A program made the translations under genes and the position numbers. This document shows positions 26,801-34,015 of a stretch of 64,000 nucleotides of DNA, piece after piece (within the stretch, counting starts at the first letter, position 1; each line of letters starts with the position of its first letter). The DNA comes from JAGNRR01 sp965230665 (lineage in GTDB: Bacteria; Bacteroidota; Bacteroidia; Chitinophagales; Chitinophagaceae), in the NCBI GenBank assembly GCA_965230665.1, contig CBDDLM010000004.1:2356001-2420000 (forward strand), given 5' to 3'. The notes under the pieces are model-generated. The model was given only the letters and a program-made list of their open reading frames with translations, was not told the DNA's origin and did no database searches.

Positions 26801-27025
26801 ACAAAAGATTTGATTCATCTTGACTTCAGTTTAAAAGAGTCACGTCAAATGGAAGTTCGCTTGATGGATATGTGCGGACGAGTCATAAAATCGGTTTATA
26901 CAAAAGGAGTCAAAGGAATGAACCATGTTGAGGTTTCTTTAAATGATTCGGCAAATGGTCTTTATCATGTACAGCTATTTGGGAACCAGATAACCCTTTT
27001 TACGGCTCAAGTTTATAAGAACTAG
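23801..27025 (+). CDS. large secreted protein: lamin-tail domain, parallel beta-helix, T9SS sorting domain
   Basis: From the ATG at 23801 the protein has 1,074 residues. A signal peptide (MKRIVFILFYALCFSQLSVAQ) is followed by a lamin-tail-like domain at about 22-165 (PFFSEYIEGSGSNKALELFNPS ... LSDYRVYRFNNG). Next comes a stretch with YVDSSASGTNDGSSWTNAF and GDTILVAQGTYYPT, the entry to a right-handed parallel beta-helix with GGGMYNxNSSPxLxxVxF repeats (about 375-590). A beta-rich region follows, then LPVRYLDFSV...SHFNVQRS and a type A sorting domain (VVRLYPNPTKDLIHLDFSL). Such proteins are secreted adhesins or polysaccharide-acting proteins. The frame is open for 48 codons further upstream, but these overlap the terminator of the previous gene, so the later start is preferred. 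Confidence 0.8.
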   Translation: MKRIVFILFYALCFSQLSVAQCSEPFFSEYIEGSGSNKALELFNPSDTAINLSDYRVYRFNNGATLPSDSMDYPNLWLASHDVYVIGNPAANITIMGQTDTVHSMTFYNGDDAIMLKKISTNDTLDIIGQIGQDPGSGWTVASGATNNNTLVRMPDIRQGQTNWSIGATEWNVFPIDMDDSLGTHNSFTPCYVFFSINPFACDSYLSPSGNYVWTTSGSYSDTTAGTFPFQLTDTVWTVNLFIGNCVAIYVDSSASGTNDGSSWTNAFTRLDTALNVALRGDTILVAQGTYYPTTGTDRTISFVLQDSVVMLGGYPSGGGIRDWENNQTVLSGDIGILNSISDNSYHVVRGNNLDSLCVLDGFYITEGKATSSYPDESGAGVYLNNASPTLAHLNIHHNEASGVGGGMLNQNSSPSLAYSVLAYNTASIGGAIYNSGHSFTMFKVHLVNNTANQEGGGMYNENSPAILKNVIFYQNAGAEGGGLYNLNSSANLKDVVFDDNSSFTLSGGGMYNQNSSPNLVQVIFLSNMATQSGGGMFNSSSSSPNLHQTLFAFNNVGLAYNGGAISGGSPTISNSIIAYDDIFSSGASISHSLVPSNYGGTNNIINFAPAPFFVDPLLVNPKGPDGIWMTADDGLRLKACAPMIDAGTNATLGPNDTLDINGDARIQGGTVDMGPYEGGKLPAQILNTANTTDIANTQITDVNGWTHYCNCDSNNINNSRWLLSLKKNGNNIGHIDSGMQVSVSTNNLYGTNMATDLSSAPYVTADTFFAMNRYWQVVPVTQPTTPVEVRFPYSNTDFTDLQGSQPQLMNHTDMAFFKIDSGYHPHSLTVPSTAYHDYANGASADTSTWVYTDYTSEIPNVHLAEYMVNNFSGGGGVFGNGTNNGPLPVRYLDFSVYKQATTDLLKWITLTETNNSHFNVQRSSNGIDFETLGRVNSKANSSTNAQGQYLQYSFVDEAPKRGSNYYRLEQVDHDGNKSYSKVIHILWTENSVVRLYPNPTKDLIHLDFSLKESRQMEVRLMDMCGRVIKSVYTKGVKGMNHVEVSLNDSANGLYHVQLFGNQITLFTAQVYKN

Positions 27026-27034
27026 TGCCCATTA

Positions 27035-27997
27035 TTACTTCAGTTTGTCATACCATTTCGTCATTTCTCTAGCAGCATCTGTAGAAAGACGTACTACAAT
27101 GTCTTTAAATACAGGGTCTAAACCCGTGATGTCTTTACTTTTTTTCTTCTTGCCTTTTTTGCCCTCAATCATTTTGTAAGTGAATATATCTTTCATTCCT
27201 TCCTTGAGGTTTAGTTCTACTTTAAACTTATTCGCGAAATCAGTAAAACCCGTTTTCCCTTTTTCGTTATAACCAGGAGTTTTAACATGAATGATGGCCC
27301 TTGCTAAGTTGAGCTTTCCTGAGGCGGATGACTCCTGCACATATATAAACAACAAGGCATCTAAACCTAAGGCTTGCATATAATGGTAAGGTCTGTTCTT
27401 AATCTTAGCTTTCATGTACCCTGCTCCCGTCATACCTCCTATAGGAACAGGCCTATAACCAGCGGGCACCGCAAAATAGCCATTTTTGGTATTCATGAGA
27501 TAGGCCTTGCTGGCTAATTTTTCTCCCACATTATAATGAATTTTGTAGTTCTTATAGACATCCATTTGTTTAGGGGTAGTACAGAATTCTTTCGGTTCTT
27601 GTAAATTATACCCCATTTTTTTAAAGGAAGATTTAAGTTCTTCTATAGACTCATTATAGAGTTGTTGCGTAATAGCCTTAACTTTTTTGTTTGATCCCCA
27701 GGTTTTAACCTCGGTAGAAAACATGCCCGAACGTCCATAAGTTGTTACCGCTTGGTCTTTTACCATAAAGCATACCAGACCTATATTTTCAGGCTTTTTA
27801 AAATCACTCTTTTTTGCAAAACCCTTTTTTAGTTGTTTTTTGTAAACGAACTTATCTGCGGTTTCGAATCTAACTTTTTTATAAAAGGTCTTCGTATTCT
27901 CAAAGAATGTTCTTAAAGGGTTTCCTTTGGGTTTCATGGCCATACTACCAACAGCTAAAATGATTAATGACGTGATGATAATTCCTTTGTTTTTCAT
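27035..27997 (-). CDS. uncharacterised exported protein
   Basis: A 320-residue protein with an N-terminal hydrophobic segment (residues 5-21), probably a signal peptide. The mature part is basic, with a lysine-rich run near residue 280 (EGKKGKKKKSKDITG). Hydrophobic strands such as NIGLVCFMVKDQAV, HYMQALGLDALLFIYVQES and LARAIIHVKTPGYN are seen. The layout recalls proteins that sense or scaffold in the periplasm, but I recognise no family. An exact -7 element is present upstream. It is convergent with the beta-helix gene and precedes the two-component pair on the same strand, 129 bp away. Confidence 0.6.
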   Translation of the reverse strand: MKNKGIIITSLIILAVGSMAMKPKGNPLRTFFENTKTFYKKVRFETADKFVYKKQLKKGFAKKSDFKKPENIGLVCFMVKDQAVTTYGRSGMFSTEVKTWGSNKKVKAITQQLYNESIEELKSSFKKMGYNLQEPKEFCTTPKQMDVYKNYKIHYNVGEKLASKAYLMNTKNGYFAVPAGYRPVPIGGMTGAGYMKAKIKNRPYHYMQALGLDALLFIYVQESSASGKLNLARAIIHVKTPGYNEKGKTGFTDFANKFKVELNLKEGMKDIFTYKMIEGKKGKKKKSKDITGLDPVFKDIVVRLSTDAAREMTKWYDKLK

Positions 27998-28015
27998 ATT
28001 CAGTTATTTTGAAAT

Positions 28016-28046
28016 CAAATGTAGCGGGACGACCATTTCGATGCAA
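28016..28046 (-). promoter_or_regulatory. promoter of the uncharacterised exported protein gene
   Basis: On the minus strand TTG (28044-28046) and TACATTTG (28016-28023) are separated by 20 nt. The -7 box lies 18 nt before the ATG at 27997. Confidence 0.6.
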
Positions 28047-28126
28047 TACGGCATATATCGTATCGCACCGATGTTTTCTTTATGAAAAGAGTCTTATTAA
28101 TTATGGATAAAGTGTCCAATAACTTG

Positions 28127-28786
28127 TCATCTTGAAGACTGGTGAAATGTCCTAGCATAATTTAATAAAGCGTTGGGCTCACCTCCAATTTCTAATTTCT
28201 TACAAATATTATAGCGGTGGTTGCTGATTGTCTTGGGACTTACAAAAAGCAATTGAGCAATTTCTTTTGAGGACTTTTCTTCGCCAATCAAACGAAACAC
28301 TTTTTTCTCCATACGTGTTAGATTTTCTAAAGCGCCATATTGTTCCCGTACTTCGTGTGAAATGATATCCATGCTCTTACCGAAGTATTCTTTGCCGGCG
28401 ATAATCTGATTCAGACAGTTTTCGATTTCTTTCAACATACTATCCTTAAGAAGGTAACCGCGTACATCATACTGTTTGGCTTCTTCCAGTAGACTTAAGT
28501 TATGCATCATAGTGAGGAGTATTATATGAACAGGCAACTTTTGTTTTTGAACCGCTTCTGCTACTTCCAAACCTGTCAATTTTGGCATTTGAATATCCAG
28601 AATAGCAAAATGTGGTTTGTATAATTCAATAGCCTCAAGCGCTTCTTGACCATCGGCACATTTACGTGCGATCTTAATATGTTCCATCTTAGACAAGGCC
28701 TGTTCCAAGCCCATTAAGATCAACGGATGATCATCAGCGATAATGGTATTATAGGTCGGATGATTTGTGGCGGATTGGGATGTCAA
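28127..28786 (-). CDS. NarL/LuxR-type response regulator
   Basis: A 219-residue transcription regulator. The receiver domain has acidic residues D18/D19, phospho-acceptor D64 (FAILDIQMP), T92 and K114 (YLLKDS). The C-terminal LuxR-type helix-turn-helix is at about 155-205 (LTRMEKKVFRLIGEEKSSKEIAQLLFVSPKTISNHRYNICKKLEI). Its gene overlaps the 3' end of the histidine kinase gene by 38 bp, so the two are translated together and form one two-component system. The phosphorylated form is expected to bind DNA as a dimer at inverted repeats. The palindrome in front of the divergent gene at 30796 is a candidate target. Confidence 0.93.
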   Translation of the reverse strand: MTSQSATNHPTYNTIIADDHPLILMGLEQALSKMEHIKIARKCADGQEALEAIELYKPHFAILDIQMPKLTGLEVAEAVQKQKLPVHIILLTMMHNLSLLEEAKQYDVRGYLLKDSMLKEIENCLNQIIAGKEYFGKSMDIISHEVREQYGALENLTRMEKKVFRLIGEEKSSKEIAQLLFVSPKTISNHRYNICKKLEIGGEPNALLNYARTFHQSSR

Positions 28787-30644
28787 GAATGTACTTATTT
28801 TCTTCTATCGAAGGTACAAATTTTAACTCAGCTCCCAGTAATCTTGAACGATTCACAATACTTTTTAATCCAATGGACTGCGCATCGTTTAGTTTTGAAT
28901 GAAAATCAAATCCAGCACTACTGTCCTTATAGGTCAAACGTAATTTTGTATCCAAACGTTTGATGCCAATGAATACAGAATTACCTTTTCCGTTTTTAAT
29001 AGAGTTGTTAATCATTTCTTGAATAATTCTATAAATATTTAATCGTTGCTCGTAAGCGATGTTTTCCTGTATACCTTCCAGCGATTCCGATATAATCAAG
29101 TTGGTGTTTTGCTCGACCAGGTCAATTAAGTACTCCAGTGAGCGCTGCAGGCCTACATAATTCAATTCGTAGGGGTATTCGTCCTTGCTGATCTTACGGA
29201 TTTTGTTGAGTGCTCTGGATAAGAATTTGAGACTTTCTTCGGAAGAGCTATTTAACTCAATGGATTGATGGGCCAGTAAGAGTTCCTGTCCCACATCATC
29301 ATGCAGTTCAGTTGCTCTCTTTTGGCGATAGCGTTCCACACTTTCAGTTAATTTTTTGGTATGCTTAATTTCATTTTCTAATTCTCGTCGGGTACGTTTT
29401 CGTATGAAGGCACTTCGGAAGAGTAACAAAGCCAGCACAGCTAGCACAAGAGTACCTACTATACCCAGGATCAAATAATTTCTTTGAATATCTAATCGTT
29501 TGATCTCTGAAGACTGTAGTTCGGTTTCCTTTCTAAGAATCGTGTTGTTATAATTTGCTTCTGCTGCGGCTATTTCATTTGCGAGATTGACACGATTTAA
29601 GGAGTCAGTCCAAAAGGAGAGAGAGTCGGCCATTTGGATAGCTAATTGCGGGTTCTTGGCTTTCTTTTCAATGGTGAATAATATTTCAAAGGCGTAGCGA
29701 ATATCTTCTGTTAGTTTATTTTTATGCGCTATTCGTAGTGATTCCCTGGCGTAACGTCGGGCTTCGTTTAGTCGATCTATCCGTTCATAGAGTTCAGCTA
29801 AATGCCAGGTCGTCTTGCATAGGCCTGGGTATAACTTATTTTTTGTAGCGTACTGATACGCCTTTAGTAGGTAATATTCGGCGCTATCACCTTCATCCAT
29901 TTGGGTAAAAGTGGCGCCCATATTGGAATAAGAACGGGCTATTTGTGCCTTGTGGTTGATATTCAATGAAATGCGTAGGGCTTCTCTTAATGAAGCAATG
30001 GCTTGTTTAAACTTTTTCTGATGCCGATAAATAATACTGCTGTTGTTCTGAGCCAGCATAATGCTTCTGGCATCTTTTTCCTGTTTTCCTAATTTTAATG
30101 ATTTTTGGAACGCCTTCAGGGCTTCTTCATTCCGTTCTTGTTCCATATAGATGAGTCCTAAATTGTTGAGGACTTTTAACTCAATAACAGAATGTGTGTG
30201 CTCAAACTGGCTTAGAATACCTGTGTATATTTTTATCGCTTTTTCATACTGCCCCAGTTTCCAGAAGCATAATCCTTTGGAGCTGTAGGCAAATGCTGCA
30301 TTCATCGAATCGGAAGCGTATCCATAATATTTTATGGCGGAATCCAGGCTTCGAATACAAGATAGGTAGTTATCTCGTTCCAATTCGATCCAGCCACGTG
30401 TATGATAACTATTAGCTAAAAACCAGGGGTCCTTTTGCTGAGATGCAAGTCCGATGGCTTGGGTAGTGTATTGAGTATATAGGCTGGAATCACTCCGATT
30501 TATCTTAGCTAGTTTATTATAAACTTTAATTGCTATAGTGTCCTCAGGAGTTTTTCTCAATACATGAAGTAGAGAATCTTTCAGAGATTGTGCATATGAT
30601 GAATAGGTACATACACAGAGTAATATAGCTACAATGCGTTTCAT
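28749..30644 (-). CDS. TPR-containing sensor histidine kinase (HisKA_3 type)
   Basis: A 631-residue inner-membrane sensor. A signal peptide (about 1-18) leads to a periplasmic region with tetratricopeptide repeats (about 40-345), one transmembrane helix (about 390-413) and a short coiled linker. The HisKA_3 dimerisation domain carries ATELHDDVGQEL with phospho-acceptor H448. The ATPase domain has the N-box IIQEMINNSIKNG (about 540-552) and GLKSIVNRSRLLGAEL near the end. The D-box is slightly unusual (YKDSSAGFD). Kinases of this layout are common in Bacteroidota and signal to NarL-type regulators. The input signal is not known; TPRs suggest protein or peptide binding in the periplasm. It overlaps the regulator gene and is divergent from the secreted PLAT-like gene. 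Confidence 0.92.
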   Translation of the reverse strand: MKRIVAILLCVCTYSSYAQSLKDSLLHVLRKTPEDTIAIKVYNKLAKINRSDSSLYTQYTTQAIGLASQQKDPWFLANSYHTRGWIELERDNYLSCIRSLDSAIKYYGYASDSMNAAFAYSSKGLCFWKLGQYEKAIKIYTGILSQFEHTHSVIELKVLNNLGLIYMEQERNEEALKAFQKSLKLGKQEKDARSIMLAQNNSSIIYRHQKKFKQAIASLREALRISLNINHKAQIARSYSNMGATFTQMDEGDSAEYYLLKAYQYATKNKLYPGLCKTTWHLAELYERIDRLNEARRYARESLRIAHKNKLTEDIRYAFEILFTIEKKAKNPQLAIQMADSLSFWTDSLNRVNLANEIAAAEANYNNTILRKETELQSSEIKRLDIQRNYLILGIVGTLVLAVLALLLFRSAFIRKRTRRELENEIKHTKKLTESVERYRQKRATELHDDVGQELLLAHQSIELNSSSEESLKFLSRALNKIRKISKDEYPYELNYVGLQRSLEYLIDLVEQNTNLIISESLEGIQENIAYEQRLNIYRIIQEMINNSIKNGKGNSVFIGIKRLDTKLRLTYKDSSAGFDFHSKLNDAQSIGLKSIVNRSRLLGAELKFVPSIEENKYILDIPIRHKSSDL

Positions 30645-30733
30645 GCGTTTGGTTCTGTAAAAGTAGTAAGCTGCTGGAAGGATGCAAATAGGTAACCTCC
30701 CTTATTTATTCGAGGATAAAAAATGAGGAACGT

Positions 30734-30756
30734 CCCCTATTGTGAGCGAGTAGGGG
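30734..30756. promoter_or_regulatory. candidate operator: inverted repeat CCCCTA-N11-TAGGGG
   Basis: A perfect 6 bp inverted repeat with an 11 nt spacer overlaps the -33 region of the promoter at 30740-30770, in the intergenic space between the kinase gene and the secreted protein gene. Spacing and position suit a dimeric LuxR-type regulator. It could also form a weak RNA hairpin, though it lies before the expected transcription start. Confidence 0.4.
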
Positions 30757-30770
30757 GGCAAATAATTTTG
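30740..30770 (+). promoter_or_regulatory. promoter of the secreted PLAT-like gene
   Basis: TTG (30740-30742) and TAATTTTG (30763-30770) are separated by 20 nt. The -7 box lies 25 nt before the ATG at 30796. The -33 box is inside the inverted repeat. Confidence 0.55.
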
Positions 30771-30795
30771 TCGTTGAACAAAAAATAAATGCACT

Positions 30796-31962
30796 ATGAA
30801 AACAAAAATCTTAAAATTCGCAACGGTATTCATCCTGGTCATCCTGTCCAGTCCTTTATGTTTTGCCAAATATGTGGTAAGAATAAAAACTAAAAAGGAC
30901 CATATTGGTAATCGTACTCCGAATATATCGCACGCTATGTTGAAAGTGAAACTATATGGTCAATCAGGTTCAAGTACTCATATACTATATCCAGGTGCTC
31001 CTCCAAGTGGGGATATTTACTGGAGTGCAGGAGCTTATGCTAAATCGGATAAAGCCTATTTGATTAAGGGGCATGGTAAAGCCAAAAGCAAAGATCCTGG
31101 AAGTATTTGGGCTGATAGAGTGGCCTGGTGGGAAAATTCCACGTATTACTTTAATGTGCCTAGCAAGGATCTGGGACATATTTATAAAGTTCATATTTGG
31201 CTAAAAACAACTCATAATGATAACACACAATTGTTGGGGGTGAGTTCTGTTGCCGTGTTTAAAGGGAATCGTGTTGGTACAGCAAAGTATGCCTATTATT
31301 TCCCAGGTTCTAGTAAGGCTATTAGCGGACGTTCTTTTAAATCAGGTAAATCAGTATTTGTTGAGGATTATAAAAAATATGAACCAGTTTATACCCCTTC
31401 TACAGGTTCACATGCCGAGGCCGTAGCACATGATAACGTGCAGGGGAAAGGTAAGGCTCAGATCTCTATCTCCGTAGAATCGAATACGGCCTCAGAAGAA
31501 AGCTCGGATGCCACTGTAAATGATAAATTTGATATTGAGGCCACCGTTTCTGGCACGAATGGCCCCTTAGCAGCAGAAATAAAATCGGCATATGGCCATG
31601 AGGTAACAAGGAGCTATCGCGAAAAGCTTTCTCATGAAAATAACCAGACCAGTAGTTTTAATCGGGAAGTAGAACCGGGAGAATATTTCATTATGTATAT
31701 CGGTTATAATTCCAAAAAAGTAAAATGTACTTCGGACATAGAGTTTTACATACGAAAAAAGAAAGATGGTCATTTTGATACCAAAAAGAAAATAGTCACG
31801 AAAATAATCTGGCACGGACATAACGACTTGCATTCTACTTTTGCTGCACCTTTAAATACGAAAAGTTTTCAGCATACGCCAAGTAGACAAGATCTATTGG
31901 ATTTGTTTAAGGCTTTTGATAACAAGCAAGCATTAGCAAATAGTCTTCCAACAAGTGATTAA
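30796..31962 (+). CDS. secreted two-domain protein, PLAT-like N-terminus, unknown C-terminus
   Basis: A 388-residue exported protein with a signal peptide (MKTKILKFATVFILVILSSPLCFA). Residues about 25-165 resemble a PLAT/LH2 beta-sandwich: YVVRIKTKKDHIGNRTP, then HAMLKVKLYGQSGSS, an F/Y-rich strand, KDLGHIYKVHIWLKTT and LLGVSSVAVFKG. The region about 220-345 is Ser/Thr-rich with long alternating strands (KAQISISVESNTASEESS; FDIEATVSGTNGPLAAEI; VEPGEYFIMYIGYNSKKV). Such a pattern is found in aerolysin/ETX-MTX2-like pore-forming proteins, but it is not diagnostic. No catalytic motif is seen. It forms a unit with the lipoprotein gene 12 bp downstream and is divergent from the two-component genes. 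The family and function are unknown to me. Confidence 0.55.
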   Translation: MKTKILKFATVFILVILSSPLCFAKYVVRIKTKKDHIGNRTPNISHAMLKVKLYGQSGSSTHILYPGAPPSGDIYWSAGAYAKSDKAYLIKGHGKAKSKDPGSIWADRVAWWENSTYYFNVPSKDLGHIYKVHIWLKTTHNDNTQLLGVSSVAVFKGNRVGTAKYAYYFPGSSKAISGRSFKSGKSVFVEDYKKYEPVYTPSTGSHAEAVAHDNVQGKGKAQISISVESNTASEESSDATVNDKFDIEATVSGTNGPLAAEIKSAYGHEVTRSYREKLSHENNQTSSFNREVEPGEYFIMYIGYNSKKVKCTSDIEFYIRKKKDGHFDTKKKIVTKIIWHGHNDLHSTFAAPLNTKSFQHTPSRQDLLDLFKAFDNKQALANSLPTSD

Positions 31963-31974
31963 AGAGTTCATATT

Positions 31975-32646
31975 ATGAATATCATTTATCAAAAGAAAAA
32001 TAAGGTCGTTTTGTTCTTTTTGATAGCGATTGGTCTGTTACAGTCTTGTGTTGGAGCAAAGGGGGTACGAGATAAAGGCAAATTGTATACGAGAGAAGGT
32101 ACCGATGTAATCACAATAGGTGTAGATCGGCGTGTGGCTTTTCTTCGTTCGAATAAAGAGGATGATTGTCAATGTTTGGCTCCACCTCCTGATGCCATGT
32201 TGTTTTCTTCATTTGGAATGTCTTTATCAAGTACTTTATTAAAAGGCACGCAAGAAGGGATTGGTGAGAAGTCGGGTTCGGATATAATGGCTTTGGGGGG
32301 ACGTACGCCGCTTGTATTAATATCAAGAGAACTGATGTACCGTGCCTGCGAATTTACCACCAATCAAAAATTGAGCAAAGTAGATGCTATGAAAGTATAT
32401 CAAGACTTTTTGAGGACGATTGTAGCCCTTTCCAAAGTAAAAGAGATGAATGGCACACAGGCTACGTCTGGCCAGCGCGATACGGATGCGATCCCAGTGA
32501 TAAAGACGACTCCTTTAAGCATTGGCCAGACGGATCAAAATTCGAATATTCCTGAACCGAATAGCAAAGACAATAGCGATTCAAATGAGGATAACGATAG
32601 TGGTGGAGATGATGGAGATACAAATGGCTCAGACGATGATGATTAA
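31975..32646 (+). CDS. uncharacterised lipoprotein with acidic repeat tail
   Basis: A 223-residue lipoprotein with lipobox cysteine at residue 25 (FFLIAIGLLQSCVGAK). The central part has DCQCLAPPPDAMLFSSFG and GGRTPLVLISRELMYRACEFTTNQKLSKVDAMKVYQDFL. From memory, this recalls uncharacterised bacterial proteins with a C-x-P-S-P-D-A motif and a following REAMYRxCE helix, but no function is known for them. The C-terminal 40 residues are Asp/Asn/Ser/Gly-rich and probably disordered. It follows the PLAT-like gene by 12 bp, so the pair may act together at the outer membrane. Confidence 0.55.
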   Translation: MNIIYQKKNKVVLFFLIAIGLLQSCVGAKGVRDKGKLYTREGTDVITIGVDRRVAFLRSNKEDDCQCLAPPPDAMLFSSFGMSLSSTLLKGTQEGIGEKSGSDIMALGGRTPLVLISRELMYRACEFTTNQKLSKVDAMKVYQDFLRTIVALSKVKEMNGTQATSGQRDTDAIPVIKTTPLSIGQTDQNSNIPEPNSKDNSDSNEDNDSGGDDGDTNGSDDDD

Positions 32647-32685
32647 ATGGTCGAATATTATGGGAAGTAGCAGTATATAATTGAT

Positions 32686-34014
32686 CTATGATGGGCGTGA
32701 AGCTTGGGCATCAGCAAGTAATTTAATTTGGTGCTCATATACTTCACGCCATCCTTTCCATAAGGGATCGCTACCTAAAGAGAAGTTATGCCAAATTGAA
32801 ATGAAAGTGCCATTTACCTTCTTTACTTCAGCAATATAGTGCTCTAATTCTTTTTGGGTCTCTTCGATGTTTTGCTTTTGTTCAAAGAAAGCATTACACT
32901 CCATAAAACAGAATGGGAATACTCTAAGTTTTGTTACCTCATTTCTTTCTAAATCGAACCATTGGAAAGGAGTAGTCGTGCTTGCTCTAAATCCATTAAT
33001 ACTTCCGTACCCCATAGAGTAATCTTCAGTAATATCTTTTTTAATGAGTGTGCGGTATGTATTAGGTAGGTCAAAGCGGATATAGTGCTGCCTACTTTTT
33101 TCTATTCTTCTTTCGGTTATGTTCGATAGTCTTTTTAGTTCAAGATCTAATTCCTTAGGTTCATCATTCGAACGATATGAGGGGTGAATACCTGTTTCGT
33201 TTTTGGAGCTAATCTGTTTAATCAATGCTCTAAAATTCGTTTGTTCAACGGGTAGGTTCTTATCCAGTTTGCCACCACTGCCCAGTAGAAAGAAATAGAT
33301 GGGAGATAAGTTATAGAATTTATGTAGGGTTTCTAAAAATCCAAAGCTATCAAAGGGATCTTGTTTAGAATTGGTAAGAACCTGTACTCGATGTTTAAGA
33401 GCTTTTATGTTGCCGTTAGCAAGGTCTCTTAAAGCACCTCCAACATTTCGTAAAAGGCCCTTGTGTTTATAGCTATAGGCAATGTCGATATCATAGGTCG
33501 GTACGAATTTAAACTGCCTTAGTTGAAATGATAAATTAGGGTCATAAGAAAGCAATACTTGCTTTAAATAATAAGCCCATTCATCTATTACAGGACGTTG
33601 TAAAAAACCAGCTTTATGAGCAATGCTTTCCGTATGTGGGAATCGCTGAAATTCATCAAGTGTAGTATTCAAATATTCCTCGTAACGTGTTATCAAAAAG
33701 AACGAAGCCGAGAAAATGTCAAAAGGAATCTTTTCAGAACTTGTTTCAAAAAAGGCTGGTGTCCCTTCCCATTCAAATACATTTAAATCATAATTTTTGA
33801 TGTCTTCCCTTGCGAGTAGCTCATGCGGAATAACATGAAGTATATTTTGGTCAGAAGGTTTATTTGAGTAGTTGATGCGGACACCTTTAAAATGGAGTAA
33901 CTCATCAAAGCTTTGCGTAAGTTGAGATGGACATCCAAGTACGGTCTCAAAAAGAAACTCAAGAATGTATTCAAGACGAGGGTTTATATGTGGTGAATAA
34001 ATTAGTACGCTCAA
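32686..34014 (-). CDS. polysaccharide deacetylase-like protein (DUF7033 family), TTG start
   Basis: A 442-residue soluble protein. The N-terminal part (about 1-150, starting MSVLIYSPHINPRLEYILEF) is the DUF7033 module. The C-terminal part is a divergent polysaccharide deacetylase (NodB) barrel: the metal motif TYDIDIAYSYKHKG at about residue 172, GIHPSYRSND with the conserved histidine at about 280, and FRASTTTPFQWFDLERN near residue 340. It probably removes acyl groups from a surface glycan, though no activity is proven for this family. The start is TTG, one base after the lutB stop (TAA G TTG), so expression is translationally coupled. The family-typical beginning supports this start. Confidence 0.75.
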   Translation of the reverse strand: MSVLIYSPHINPRLEYILEFLFETVLGCPSQLTQSFDELLHFKGVRINYSNKPSDQNILHVIPHELLAREDIKNYDLNVFEWEGTPAFFETSSEKIPFDIFSASFFLITRYEEYLNTTLDEFQRFPHTESIAHKAGFLQRPVIDEWAYYLKQVLLSYDPNLSFQLRQFKFVPTYDIDIAYSYKHKGLLRNVGGALRDLANGNIKALKHRVQVLTNSKQDPFDSFGFLETLHKFYNLSPIYFFLLGSGGKLDKNLPVEQTNFRALIKQISSKNETGIHPSYRSNDEPKELDLELKRLSNITERRIEKSRQHYIRFDLPNTYRTLIKKDITEDYSMGYGSINGFRASTTTPFQWFDLERNEVTKLRVFPFCFMECNAFFEQKQNIEETQKELEHYIAEVKKVNGTFISIWHNFSLGSDPLWKGWREVYEHQIKLLADAQASRPS

Positions 34015-34015
34015 C

